This document shows, piece by piece, positions 33,662 through 44,619 of a stretch of 64,000 nt of DNA. The first letter of the stretch is position 1. Every line of letters starts with the position of its first letter. Origin of the DNA: Plantago ovata. Its lineage: Eukaryota; Streptophyta; Magnoliopsida; Lamiales; Plantaginaceae. The notes below the pieces were generated by a model. The model saw only the letters and a list, made by a program, of their open reading frames with translations. It was not told the origin of the DNA and did no database searches. Location of the stretch: the NCBI GenBank assembly GCA_028274465.1, contig CM051455.1:114861547-114925546 (forward strand). Reading direction: 5' to 3'. The position numbers and the translations under genes are program-made.

Positions 33662-35739
33662 ATGGCACCAAAGAGACAGTCTTCTAAGTCCTCAAAGTCA
33701 TCTAAGGTTGACAGTGCTGAAACACGCACTACTCCGGTGACTACTCCGGCAACAAACACAACGAAAGTTGTGTTGAAAAACGATAGAATATCGGAAAAAC
33801 CTATGCCTCCGTCATATCTTGACACTGCAAAGTGTGAGATGTTGATGCAATGGGGAGGTTTTGCAAAAGAGAAGTACATTAGGTACTTCTATGAACAAGA
33901 ACTCGATGACGAGAATGAAGACACGCTTGAGTTTATCAAGCAGCAAGGCCTCATGCACTTTATATCTGCTCGCACTAAGCAAGTGAGCATGATAGATACT
34001 ATAGAATTCTACAATAATGCAGAAATCCAGTCCCTTACTGATAGTAAAGGAGTCACTGAAAAAGTGATCTTTACTACAGTTCAGAACACGCAAATCGTCC
34101 TGAAATGGACTGATTTAGCGGAAATCTTTCAGATTCCAACCACTGGAACTGAAGATAACGTCACTGCCACTGACGAAGAAATTGAAGCTTTCTACAGTGA
34201 CGTCAGAAATGAGAAAATGAAGAAAGGCGAGATTGCTCCCGTGACTTGGACAAAGCACGTTAAGAGAAAGCATCTCTGCCACTCACTTGGTCTAGTAGCT
34301 TTGCTACTAATAAAAGTTCTTGACTCCCAAGTTGGAGGAATTGACCAAGTAGGCCTGAGAAGATGGTCGCTGCTGATGCATATCCATGAAAATAAAACGG
34401 AACTTAACTGGGCTAAGTACATTTTCAACAGGCTTGTTGATTGTGTTACTAAGTTTAAGGTAAAGGTAGAAGACAACAAGGTCACACCTTCCTTTCCAGT
34501 TATGTATGGAATAAAGATATGCTACATCCTTGAACATTTCAGGATTCAACTGAGAAACCCATTGCCAATCAAGAAATTTGTATGCAATGTTGGAAGATCT
34601 TTCTACAAGCAGAATGTACCTAAGACTGCTGGCAAGAAACTCGAAAAATCAAAGAAGACAACAGCTGCAAATATTGTCAGCACAAGCCAGCAAGAAAGGT
34701 ATACAACAGCTGCAGATGTCACCACTCAGCAACTTAGAGATGAAACTGCTGTTGGTGGTGGTGAAATAAATGAAACTGATGTAGATGATCAACAAGGTAC
34801 GTGTACACCAGCCGTTGGTGAAAATGCAACTACTGACGTGTCTGCTGGGAAACTGAAGAAATCTAACAAGAAAAAGAGGAAAGCTGATGATGACACTCAG
34901 ACTACAGCGTCATCAGCAAACCCCGTACCAAAGAGGAAAAGGACAGGCAACACAAGGAAGAAAACACTGGCTCGCAAGTCAGTTCCTATTGTCCAAGACC
35001 TCTCAGACAATTCCCAGACAAATGCTGAAACGCATTTGCCAGTAGATGTTGACAAGGTAGTTACTGAAGCCTATGTCAGCAACATTGAAGTGTTTGCGGA
35101 AGCCTTCAATGATCGACTCAACATTGATACGACTGCTGAGAACAGACCACAAGGCAGTGGAAATGAAATTCCTGCCAAGTCCCAGATATCTACATTGTAG
35201 ATAATCTAGATGATCAAACTATGGAACCAGCAAGTGATATTGCTGCTGATCTGCAAAAGGCGGCACTTGCTGATGCTGCTGAAAAGATGGTTGCTGAACA
35301 AGCAATTCATCAAGTTGCTGAAACCCCGCTTGCTGAAGGACCAGTTGCTGAGACAGCAATGGTTCAAGTTCCAGAAGTTGCTGAAACACAAGAAGCACTA
35401 TTCAACGACGCATCTCGTGATGTCGAGAATACTGGCCCAAGTTCACCCAAGACATCAATCGACAAAGTCCAGCTTGTACTGGAAGCTATAAGCCAACAAA
35501 TGGAGTTGGAGATTGAAGAATCTTCCAACAAATCCATTGATGTCTTCATGACAAGCAGTGAGCTTAAAGGTCAAGATGCTTCTGCTCAACTTGTCATTTC
35601 AGAGACAAGGGAGATTGCTGAAATCGCACAGCTTTCTCAAACAGAGCAAGACAAGAAGTATGCTGAAGAAATAGTCCAAGAAGCTGAAGAAACTGTTAAT
35701 GCTGAAAGGACTGAGCCACAACCTGTCCTTCTTCAGCAG

Positions 35740-36108
35740 GTAGTTAATTCAACCATCAGTAAAACTTCAATTTCTGAAACTTATTCTTTTGCTAATATAA
35801 TATTATCTCTACAGACTTCTCAAGATGCAAGTCAGATGGTTGCTGAAGCCTCTGCACCAGAATCAACACTCCCTGCTCAGCAGGTAGTTAATGTTTTTGG
35901 TAATAAAATTAAGTTTGACAGCTTAGTACTTGTATCTAACTCTAATTTATTTCAGGATGAACAAATGGAGGATGCTACTCAAGCTCCTCAAGGAATGGAA
36001 ATTGTACAACATGAGCTTGCTGAATCTCAGCAGGTAATTCATGTTTCAGCTTTGAACTCTAAAACAATTTTCCAAACCAATCCTGATCTAAATAACGTTC
36101 TTTTTCAG
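35740..36108 (+). repeat. Three regularly spaced, in-frame intron-like segments
   Basis: CAGCAG|GTA occurs three times, each followed 72-75 bp later by a pyrimidine tract and CAG (35740-35814, 35884-35955, 36034-36108). The intervening pieces are 69 and 78 bp. All lengths are multiples of three, so the frame stays open whether or not they are removed. The pattern looks like a duplicated exon-intron cassette of about 145 bp. Confidence 0.5.
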
Positions 36109-37033
36109 GCTCAAAAGGAGACCACTGAAGTGGTAATCATCGATGAAGATCAACAAGTGAGTTCTGAGGAACTATACTTTAACTTCAAAAGAACCACTTT
36201 GTCAAGAGTTGCTAAGTCCGTCAGCAACTGGCAAAGATATAGGCGAATGGATTTCTGTGATCTCCATCTTCATCTTTCTAATGAGAAAAATAGATCTTCT
36301 CTGCTGAAGCTCGAGACATTCGTTCACTCCATCCTCCCTGAAGAAATGACATATTCTCAGCAAATGAGCTCGAATCTGATTTCTCAAATCAGAGAGAATA
36401 TGAAGGCCAAATTCAAGAATGCCTCTCCAGCTGAACAAGCTGTGATGCTCAAAGGTTCATTTGTACCTGTGGTGGCTAATCCCCACAAAATCAATGAGGA
36501 AGAGGAAGTGACAAGTGTTGCTTTGTATAAGCACCTTGAGCTAGTAATTCTGACAGATGATGATGAAGAGGAAGAAGATGAGAACATTCCCGCTGATCCA
36601 AGTGATGATGAAGGGAAAGATTCCAAGGACAAGAAAGACGATGATGATGACAATCAAGGTCCAAGTCCTGATGCTGGAGGCTTAAAGTTGACAGTTGCTG
36701 AAAATGTTCAACAAGAAAATCAGCAAGCTGAACAACGAAAACCTCAGCATGAATCTCAACCTCCTCCTACTGCTGTTGAAAATCAAGCACCTGTACAAGG
36801 TGCTGATACTGAAGAGGAATATGCCAGAAAAAGGGCTGCCTTGAAAAATGGCAAAAGTCCAGTTTCTGATGCCAAGGTTACTGATGAAAACCTTGATGAT
36901 GATGATGATGAACAGGATGAAGATTACCAACGCGCTCTACAGAACAATCTCTTGATCCATGCAAGGCATACACAGGATCTAGAAATTGGTCAATCTTCAG
37001 GAGTAAGATCAAAGGAAGTCCCCCCCCCTTCCA

Positions 37034-37230
37034 TTTACTACTGGCGAAACTCCAGTAATTGAGTCTCAAACTCAATTAAAACTTACTACTAGCGAAACTC
37101 CAGTAATTGAGTCTCAAACTCAATTAAAACTAACTACTGGCGAAACTCCAGTCATTGAGTCTCAAACGTTGCCTTCAGAAACTACTCAATTAAAACTAAC
37201 TACTGGTGAAACTCCAGTTGTTGAGTCTGA
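37034..37230 (+). repeat. Four tandem units of ~48 bp in the third region
   Basis: The core GAAACTCCAGTAATTGAGTC plus CAATTAAAACTWACTACTRG recurs four times, the fourth more diverged and spaced by a short insertion. It encodes a repeat of the type TTGETPVIESQTQLKL. It sits at a junction between open stretches. Confidence 0.75.
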
Positions 37231-39248
37231 AGTGTTGCCATCAGCAACCACTCAACAGAAAGGAAGTGAAGCTGCTGACTTAGGTTCCAAGGTTGCTGAC
37301 CTTGATGAATCTGAGGATGACGATAACTTATCATCAAATGAGGATGAACAATCCAAAAGAGACCCAAAAGTGGTTCAAATTCCTCCTCCTGATTACATAA
37401 ATGATTTAGACGATGGTCTAAGAGGAGAATTGCTGATAAAGGATGATCAGTTTGCTTCAGAACTGAAAGTTCATTCTTTGACACCACAACTAGTGCCGTT
37501 CCCAAGAGTTGAGGAGTTTACTCCTAGAATTTTGGCACTAAAGAAAGTCCATGATGCCTGCAAAGCAGAAGATGAGGCATTGCTTGCTGAGAGCCCGCTT
37601 GATTTTGGAAAAATATTGGCTACAGTGCTGAGACGCACTACTACTTTGACAATAGCTCAGAAAGACATAAGTCTTTATCACAAAAGCTATGAAGAAGATG
37701 TAAGTCAAGCACTCAAACTAGCAAAGACCGCTCTCGTGAAGGCTCAGACTTTCATGGATGATAAGGCCGCAACAGAAAAACGACATGAAGAGAACATGGT
37801 GAGCATTCAAAAAGAGTTGTCAAAAATGACTTCTGATCAACAACAAATCATCATGAAGTATAACAGCTTAAGCACTCTTGCTGAAAATTGCAATGAGTTC
37901 TATTCTCTGCACATCACTCCGATGTTGCAATCCATGTCTAAGGGGGGAAAGAAAAGTACCAGAAAAAGAAATCAAACCCCTCCTGCTGTTGATGAGCCAC
38001 TGCCCATAGAACCGCTTGCTGAAAAAGAGCAAAGTTCTAAAAGGCAAGCAGAATCTGAGTTGAATTCAACAAGTACCAAAAATAGAAAAGCTGCTGCTGA
38101 AACTCAAGATTTTTGCCATACTGAAAGTCATCAAAATCTGAATGAAGATGATGAAGATGATGACAATCAGACAATAGCTCAAGCCATAAGAGCTAGACCT
38201 TTAACATCCTTGACTCCGTCTGGCCACTCAAAGCATTTCTCGTCCGACTCTTCATCAAGAGATCAAGATAATGCTAAATCAAGAAGAAGAAGGCAAAGAC
38301 AGGAAGAAAAGAGGCTGGCCAGCATTGCTATTGGCTCCGGCATCGAATATACAAAAACCAGCAATGATGAAACCACTCAGAATGTGATCAGAAACATTCA
38401 TGGTTGCTGGATCTTAAAGCTGGAAGATTTGCTGGTGAATGAGTTCTTTCCTACAGTCATATTGAACCAAATGTTCACATGGATTGAACTCAAGGTACAA
38501 AGAAAACAAAGGGAAGAATCCCTCCCAAGAAATATTGCTGGGAGATGGTTGAATCTTGAGGTCTCAGTAAGAAGAACTGCCATTGGTAAGACTTATAGAC
38601 AGGAACCAAATCTGATAAAACCACCTGGCATTGCTTACTACTCTGACCCAGTAACCAAGAAAACAAAGAAGAGACTTGGATTGATTCCTTATGAGTACTT
38701 CTATCTCACTGCTAAGGATCAAGAAGAAGATCTTCTCTGACTAAGAAAGATTCATCCTAAAAGCATTTTCAGATACACAACTTCTCCATGCAAGCAATTG
38801 GGGCATGCATTTGTGGGTAACTCACTACATGGAAATGAATGCTGAAAAGCATCATCATACTGCCTGCAAAAACGCAAGAATTCTTCAACTACAAGTCCGT
38901 AGGCTTCTGGAAAACTACGAAAAGGACTTTGTTGAATTTAGTGCACTTGCTGAGAAGAGTGTAAGAGAGATTTTGAGAAAATCTTCTGGAAGAGCTTAAC
39001 TCTCTGTAATAGTTTTTGTTAAAGTTTTTGTTTGCTGATTCTGTTTAAGTTATCTCTGCTACTTCTTGTAAACTTCTGAAAGATAACTATCAGCAATGAA
39101 GCTTTTGACTCTTATTTGTTTTTTATTATGCAATTTACTTATGCTTACTGTTTAATTATTCAAGTATGCTTGCATTAATCAACTAATTTATTCAACATCA
39201 GAAACCTCTAAAAGGGTAACAATTAATTTAGCCATGGATTGCTAACAT

Positions 39249-39264
39249 CAAAAAGGGGGAAATT
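39249..39264 (+). other. Copia polypurine tract
   Basis: CAAAAAGGGGGAAATT directly precedes the 3' LTR. The G-run after an A-run is the form reported for Sireviruses and primes plus-strand DNA synthesis. Confidence 0.85.
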
Positions 39265-40866
39265 TGTTAGGAAACTTGTAATTTTGATGAGCAATTAACC
39301 ATGCTAAATTAAGGAAAGTCCAGTAACTAGTACTCTTAAGGTCCATAGGAATTTAGAATTTTAAGGACATTGTAAAAGAGGAACGTTTGCTGAAGACTTA
39401 GAATAGGTGCTAGATAGGTTGGTTTTAAAGCTTATGATGTATCTTGTTTTCTGAAAAGAAAATAACCTATTGAAGCATTTGCTGACGATGTACTTTGTTT
39501 TTACAAACAAACTATTGAAGCATTTAGAACCGCTCAGAATCTTGAAGAATTTTGAAGATCTGAAGACTTGAAGATTTCAAAAATCTGAAGACTAGAAGAT
39601 TTCTGAAGACTAGTATCTACAAAGGCACATGTTGCTCAGAAAGTGGAAACTTCAGCAACAGCATTGCATAAGTGAAAATCTGAAAGACAGAGTAGGTTGT
39701 GCTTGCTGAAACTGAGACTGACCACTTGCTGATGGAACATATGTGACCTCTTGGTGAAAGTACTTGTATTTGCGCTCCAATGTTACTGTTTGAATTCTAT
39801 TCAAATAAGCATTAAATGCAAAGATCGCACGCGAAGGACATGAAGACTAGAAGACAAACAAGGACGTTGCTGAAAGTACAAAAGCAAGATAGTGACATCT
39901 TAAGGATCAAAAGCCTTGGAATTTAAAATTCAAACGGCTCCTTATTCTCACTATAAATAGAGGTCATCCGACAAAGAGTTGAAGTGTGTCAACGACGTGA
40001 TCAAACTCTCACTTGTGCTTAAACTCACATACCTTCAAGCTTTCTATACTGCCATTGATCCGTTCCAAGACTTAAAGCTTGAAAAAGCTACTTGTGAAGA
40101 AGTAGAATTTACACGACTAAGAAATTAGTTAAGTGTTCGTTCTTTCTTTCGAACAAGAACAAGTCTTGACACCAGAAACAATCAAACTTGTTTACTGCAA
40201 AGTATTCAAAGTTTTGTTTCTTAGATTACTTGTTGTAATTGAATAAGTTATAATTAAGTTATCTCATCCCAAACCTCTCTAACTGAAAATACACCCTTTC
40301 AGGCGTGATATTCAGGGGGAACTTAATCGAGCATAGTTTTGTTGATTAAAAGTACCAAGTTTGGTGGAGAACAAGGTTGTGTTCTCTAGATTAGGTTGGA
40401 GACGAAGCAAGTGTGCTTTGGTTTCTGTTTGAATCGCTCTAGATAGGTGTTGTAAGGAACCTCAATCTTATCTTAGTGGATTCAGTCCTAGAAAGGACAA
40501 AGTGGATTAGTTGAGAGATTACGCCACTCTCTGATACCACTATAAAAGTGTTTGTGTGATTTACTTACTGTATTTAGTTTTCAGCAAATGATATCTATCT
40601 GTACATAGTCACTTACATCACTTGCTGAAACCTTCATCTACTGAAAGAGCACTTATTGTATCAAAGACTTCCGCTCTCTGATTTTAAGTATCAGCTAACC
40701 TAGTTACTGCAAAGTAACTTACGCTTGCTGAGAAAGTTAAGTATCAGCAAACTCATTACTAAAAAGTAATAAGTACTTGCTGAGAAAGTTTTAAACGATG
40801 AAAGTTTGAAAAGACTATTCACCCCCCCCCCCTCTAGTCTTTTCTTGTTGTTTAAAGGGACCAAGA
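39265..40866 (+). repeat. Copia 3' LTR
   Basis: 1602 bp, beginning TGTTAGGAAACTTG and followed by ACGAG (40867-40871). It matches the 5' LTR closely, including TATAAATAG (39952-39960) and the C-tract near 40822. Confidence 0.93.
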
Positions 40867-40871
40867 ACGAG

Positions 40872-41332
40872 AACAACAGTAATAGCCTATAGGATATATA
40901 TTGCCCAAGGAATAAGTTACTTCAGGCTAGTCAGTTTCTTCCCACTAGGCCACTACTACTATGTTATTTTATAATTAAATATTAAATTGAATTGACAATT
41001 TACTTATAGCCAACATACTACACAATTAGAAATTACAAGCAAATTGATAAAATTTCAATTTCTTCATCCTACCAATATCTATACTAAATGGAGTACTAAT
41101 AAAATGTTGGAAAGTAGTAATAGTCTAAGAAATGAAACAAGAAAAACCAAGAACCAAACAATGTCTTTTTAATGGGTAAAACTATAGTAATAGTCTAAGC
41201 TGAAATCCGAAATGAAAGCTAATTTATCAAACAAGACCAGGTTGTGAAAATAAGCACCAAACAAATAAAAGGGTATTTGGAGCACATACAAATCCACTCT
41301 TCAACTCGAGAGGTGTTATGTGGGCTTCAAGT
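40872..41332. other. Non-coding flank between the Copia element and the B3 gene
   Basis: AT-rich sequence with no gene visible. It likely includes the 3' untranslated region of the minus-strand B3 gene. It is the right-hand side of the original Copia target; the left-hand side is the sequence ending at 10848. Confidence 0.45.
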
Positions 41333-42490
41333 TTAACCTCCAAATTGTGCTTTTGAACCAAATGAGCACTTAATCTTCTTCAGGGCGATTTTTTTGTAAA
41401 TGGACACCAACCAGGTGGGGCTCGATTCTTCGATAATCTTAATCTCACAAGTATCCCCTTCTTTCAATTTGTTGAATTGTGCAAATTTCTTCCAACCCGC
41501 TGTTACACTTGATGTATTCGTCCGCAGTTTGCATGTAACTTCCCATGACTTTAGTATAGGTGAATGGCTCAATTTGAGTATCTTAGTATTAGAACCCTCT
41601 GAAAGGTGTGCACGGGCGAAGCCCATGGGGAGGGCCTATTTAAATAAAAATACAAGAATGAGATAAAAAAATAAAAAATAAAAAAAGTAACATGCAATCG
41701 TTCGGATGATTATTGATATTCAATAAGCAAAGTAAGTCGTACCAAACTGTTAATATGCGGACCAACAACAACAGAGCATTTGTCATAATTTTCTTTTATG
41801 ACACGGACGGGACTTCCTGAAGCTGATAAATAAGAACTCTTTTTGCTTCTTATGTAGTCGAAATCTCCCCTTTCAACCCCCTCACCGTCGAATATGGTCA
41901 CCCAGAAATGTGCTGGTGGGTCGTATGTGAACATCATAATGTCATTTGCTTCTACGTTATATGAACTATGGAAAAGATTCCAACCCTTTCCAAAGTAATA
42001 ATCCTGTAACCCATTGTTTTCAATCGTGACCTCCACGACTAGGCCCTCTTCGACAGACAGTGTAACTTCACTCGGTATGCTCCCACGCATTCCCATGCAA
42101 TAATTTGAAAACCTCCATGGAATTATCTGGATAAACATCAGGAAGAGAACAAGATAAGAAAAAAAGATCAATGCATCTCAACTAAGATGACCGCAATTAC
42201 TAGTAAATGATAAAGTAGTTGAACACATGTATAATCGTTAATCGGATAACTTGTATGATTACACCATAACATCAGAAACTACTACAAGTACATATTGACA
42301 AATCATACAACATAAAAAATGTCCATAGAGTAATTCAGATCTATTTGTCTTTCGTTTCTACACCAACCAGTATCAAACTTAACGTGAAAATTAATGTATG
42401 AACATTTTGAAAACGAAAGTGTCGAATCTTACCAGAGTATCGTCGTGATCAGGAGTCTTAAAAACTTTGGCAAATTTGTTTGGGAACGAC

Positions 42491-43492
42491 TGGTGCTCTA
42501 TGGACAAACGGGATATCTGGGATAGGGGCTTGGCCAACATCGCCCTCCATAGCATCCTCATGATCGGAATCATTCGGCTGGAAGGGTGCTCCTACATCAG
42601 CAGCGGCAGCCGTGGGGTTCTTCAACTGATACCTATTGAGCTGCACCTCAATGGTTGAGGGTGAAAGGGCAGCGACCTCGCAATCCCCCTCCTCAATGTC
42701 ATCGACCCCATGATACTTGTAGTAGGCTGTGATGAAGCTTGGGAAGATGAAGGGCTTCCTCTTCTTTTCCCAGTGGCGCTCGTACTCCTCATACATGATG
42801 TGCCCTATGTCGATCTGATGTCCGTCTATGAGGCATTAGAGGAGCTCGGCGTAATAGGGCTGAATCCACGAGTCATTCTTCCTAGGGATCAAGTTGGAGA
42901 TGCAAAATTTCATCATCACCTTAGCTTCAATGCTAAGGTCGCTATAACTGATCCGTCTAGGTTCTCCCCCGAGTTCCGGATATCGGTACGCCCTGTTGTA
43001 GATCGCGTCTGTGATGTGTCTCCCTATCCCCCTAGAGGCCCTTGAATACAGGTAGGCATGGTTGCTCCCTGTGAATTCCTGATTCCCAAAATGGATGAAT
43101 GAAGAAATGTACTCTGGTGTCCACGGTATAATCAGGCCTCGGACTAGCACCCCATTCTTCTCCTCGAGATCTGTGTATCCAGTGTAGAACTCTTGGAGGA
43201 GGCTCTCGTCGTAACCCTTGAACTTGTTTGAACTGTACCATGCCCAATTCCTTTGTGACCCCAATCGTGTTAGCGTCCTATATCCCGCTTTATCAACTGC
43301 GGACTCGGGAATGTCAATCCTCCTATCTGGGATGATCGACCTTCCTCCGCCGGCCATCTCCGCTTCTAGCCTTTGACGCACCTCTATCGCAGCTACAGAC
43401 AACTCGAACATATGGTGAGATGGTTGGGAGCTTGACGCTACTCCCTTCCCCTTTTTGCTAGAGCCGGCTCTCCTTGATCTCGGTGCCATGAT
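42491..43492 (-). other. Third-region gene of the Athila fragment (plant-transposon-protein-like)
   Basis: It starts MAPRSRRAGSSKKGKG just after an acceptor-like TTTGTAG|G. A domain with WAWYSSNKFKGYDESLLQEFY, VRGLIIPWTPEYISSF and ISYSDLSIEAKVMMKF resembles the 'putative plant transposon protein' domain found beside plant LTR elements. An acidic tail (NDSDHEDAMEGDVG) follows, and the sequence runs out at the fragment edge. Its role is unknown. It is incomplete. Confidence 0.6.
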
Positions 43493-43507
43493 TCCTACAA
43501 ACAGCAA

Positions 43508-44619
43508 TTAGTATCTTGTACGATGCAAAACAGACCTATGCATATGTAAATATACGAGCGAACAAACGAGCAATATTTTCAAAAATCCAACTCCTCAAAA
43601 ACCCAAAGTCTAGTCTAGCTAATTCATAACGCAACATATCAATGTAACTACTACAATAACATATCACATTATGCTCTTGCTAAACAACAAATGCCTTGAA
43701 TCACAAGGTTCATTCCATACCATAAAAATAAACAATCTAGCATAAATCCTCAATTCCATCAATCATGCATTCTACCAATACATCCATCATTATCATATCA
43801 ACGAACACATGTTTAAGCATGGAATGATAGTAAGAGATACATTTTCCTAACAAGATATATATCATCTAATAGCAAAAATCTCAAATCATCAAACCAACCC
43901 TAATTGAACATGTAATTGATAATGAATAACGAATCTAATCACATAAAACATCAACCCATACATCATACAAGCTTAATTGAAGCATAAATCAAAAACTCCC
44001 CAAATTGTAAAAATTAGGGTTCATATGATAATACCTCAAATCCGGAAATTGAATGATTTAGGAAGAAATTTGTTCGTATAGAAAGATAGAGCACGTAACG
44101 GGCTTCGAATGAAGCTAAAGAACACACAAAATGATGGAAGGATGAAGAAGTTATGAAGGTTTGAAGTTATTTTGAATATGGAGGAAAATTTGGAGTTAAG
44201 AAGATGAAAATGAAGAAAAATGAGTGTTTGGGGAAGAAACCCCCGATTTTAACATTCTGGAGTTGTGGGGCGATTTTCCCCACACCTGGGGTGAACCGCC
44301 CCGCACGTCCGGAGCGCGCGCGCGCGCTCTGGACGTGGGGCGATTCGCCCCCCACTCCTGAGGTGGGAGACGAACGTTTTGAAATAAAAATGCGGTTTTT
44401 AGTCCCCGAAAAATCATTTTCCTCAAAAAATCACTCGAAAAGTCGCACTCGAACACAACATAAGCACATACGACACAGAAATGAACAAATTCACATATGA
44501 AAAGCAAATTGTTCAAGTATGAATGCATGCAATAAAGCAATAAAGAAAGCGATAAAACACCGGGTTGCCTCCCGGATAGCGCCATTGTTTAAAGTCTCTG
44601 ACTCGACTCCTGTCTTTGC
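43508..44619 (-). other. Leader-like non-coding region of the Athila fragment
   Basis: It corresponds to 24535-25560 of the other copy. It carries two hairpin motifs (44288-44302, 44337-44351) on either side of a CGCG-rich run. A donor-like GAG|GTATTATC near 44036 faces the acceptor before the third-region start, which would define an intron of about 530 bp in its leader. Confidence 0.5.

Larger units (their letters stand above)
33662..38999 (+). other. Third (envelope-like position) region of the Sirevirus
   Basis: About 5.3 kb of mostly open sequence between pol and the 3' LTR, where Sireviruses carry an env-like gene. It begins MAPKRQSSKSSKSSK. A domain near residues 150-300 (HLCHSLGLVALLLIKVL, LMHIHENKTELNWAKYIFNR) resembles the plant-transposon-protein domain. 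Long Val-Ala-Glu-rich, acidic and coiled-coil-like stretches follow, then a globular-looking part near 38380-38740 (WLNLEVSVRRTAIGKTY). I see no clear signal peptide or transmembrane helix, so a true envelope role is doubtful. It is broken in a few places. Confidence 0.65.
10849..40866 (+). mobile_element. Copia element, Sirevirus (SIRE/Maximus) type, hosting nested insertions
   Basis: Ends: TGTTAGGAAACTTG at 10849 and 39265. LTRs are about 1.60 kb. A 5-bp duplication, ACGAG, flanks the element (10844-10848 and 40867-40871). The primer-binding site is complementary to initiator Met tRNA and the polypurine tract is AAAAAGGGGGA. Order: LTR, gag, protease-integrase-RT-RNase H, a long third region, LTR. 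This is the Copia order; the long region after pol and the G-rich tract fit Sireviruses. Without the 14.4-kb nested Athila element it is about 15.6 kb. The LTRs differ at only scattered positions by eye, so the insertion looks fairly young. The coding part is broken by the nested insertion plus a handful of other lesions. Confidence 0.93.

Noticed and set aside
33662-38999. Calling the Sirevirus third region a true envelope gene
   Set aside because: No signal peptide, transmembrane helix or fusion peptide was seen; only the position matches.
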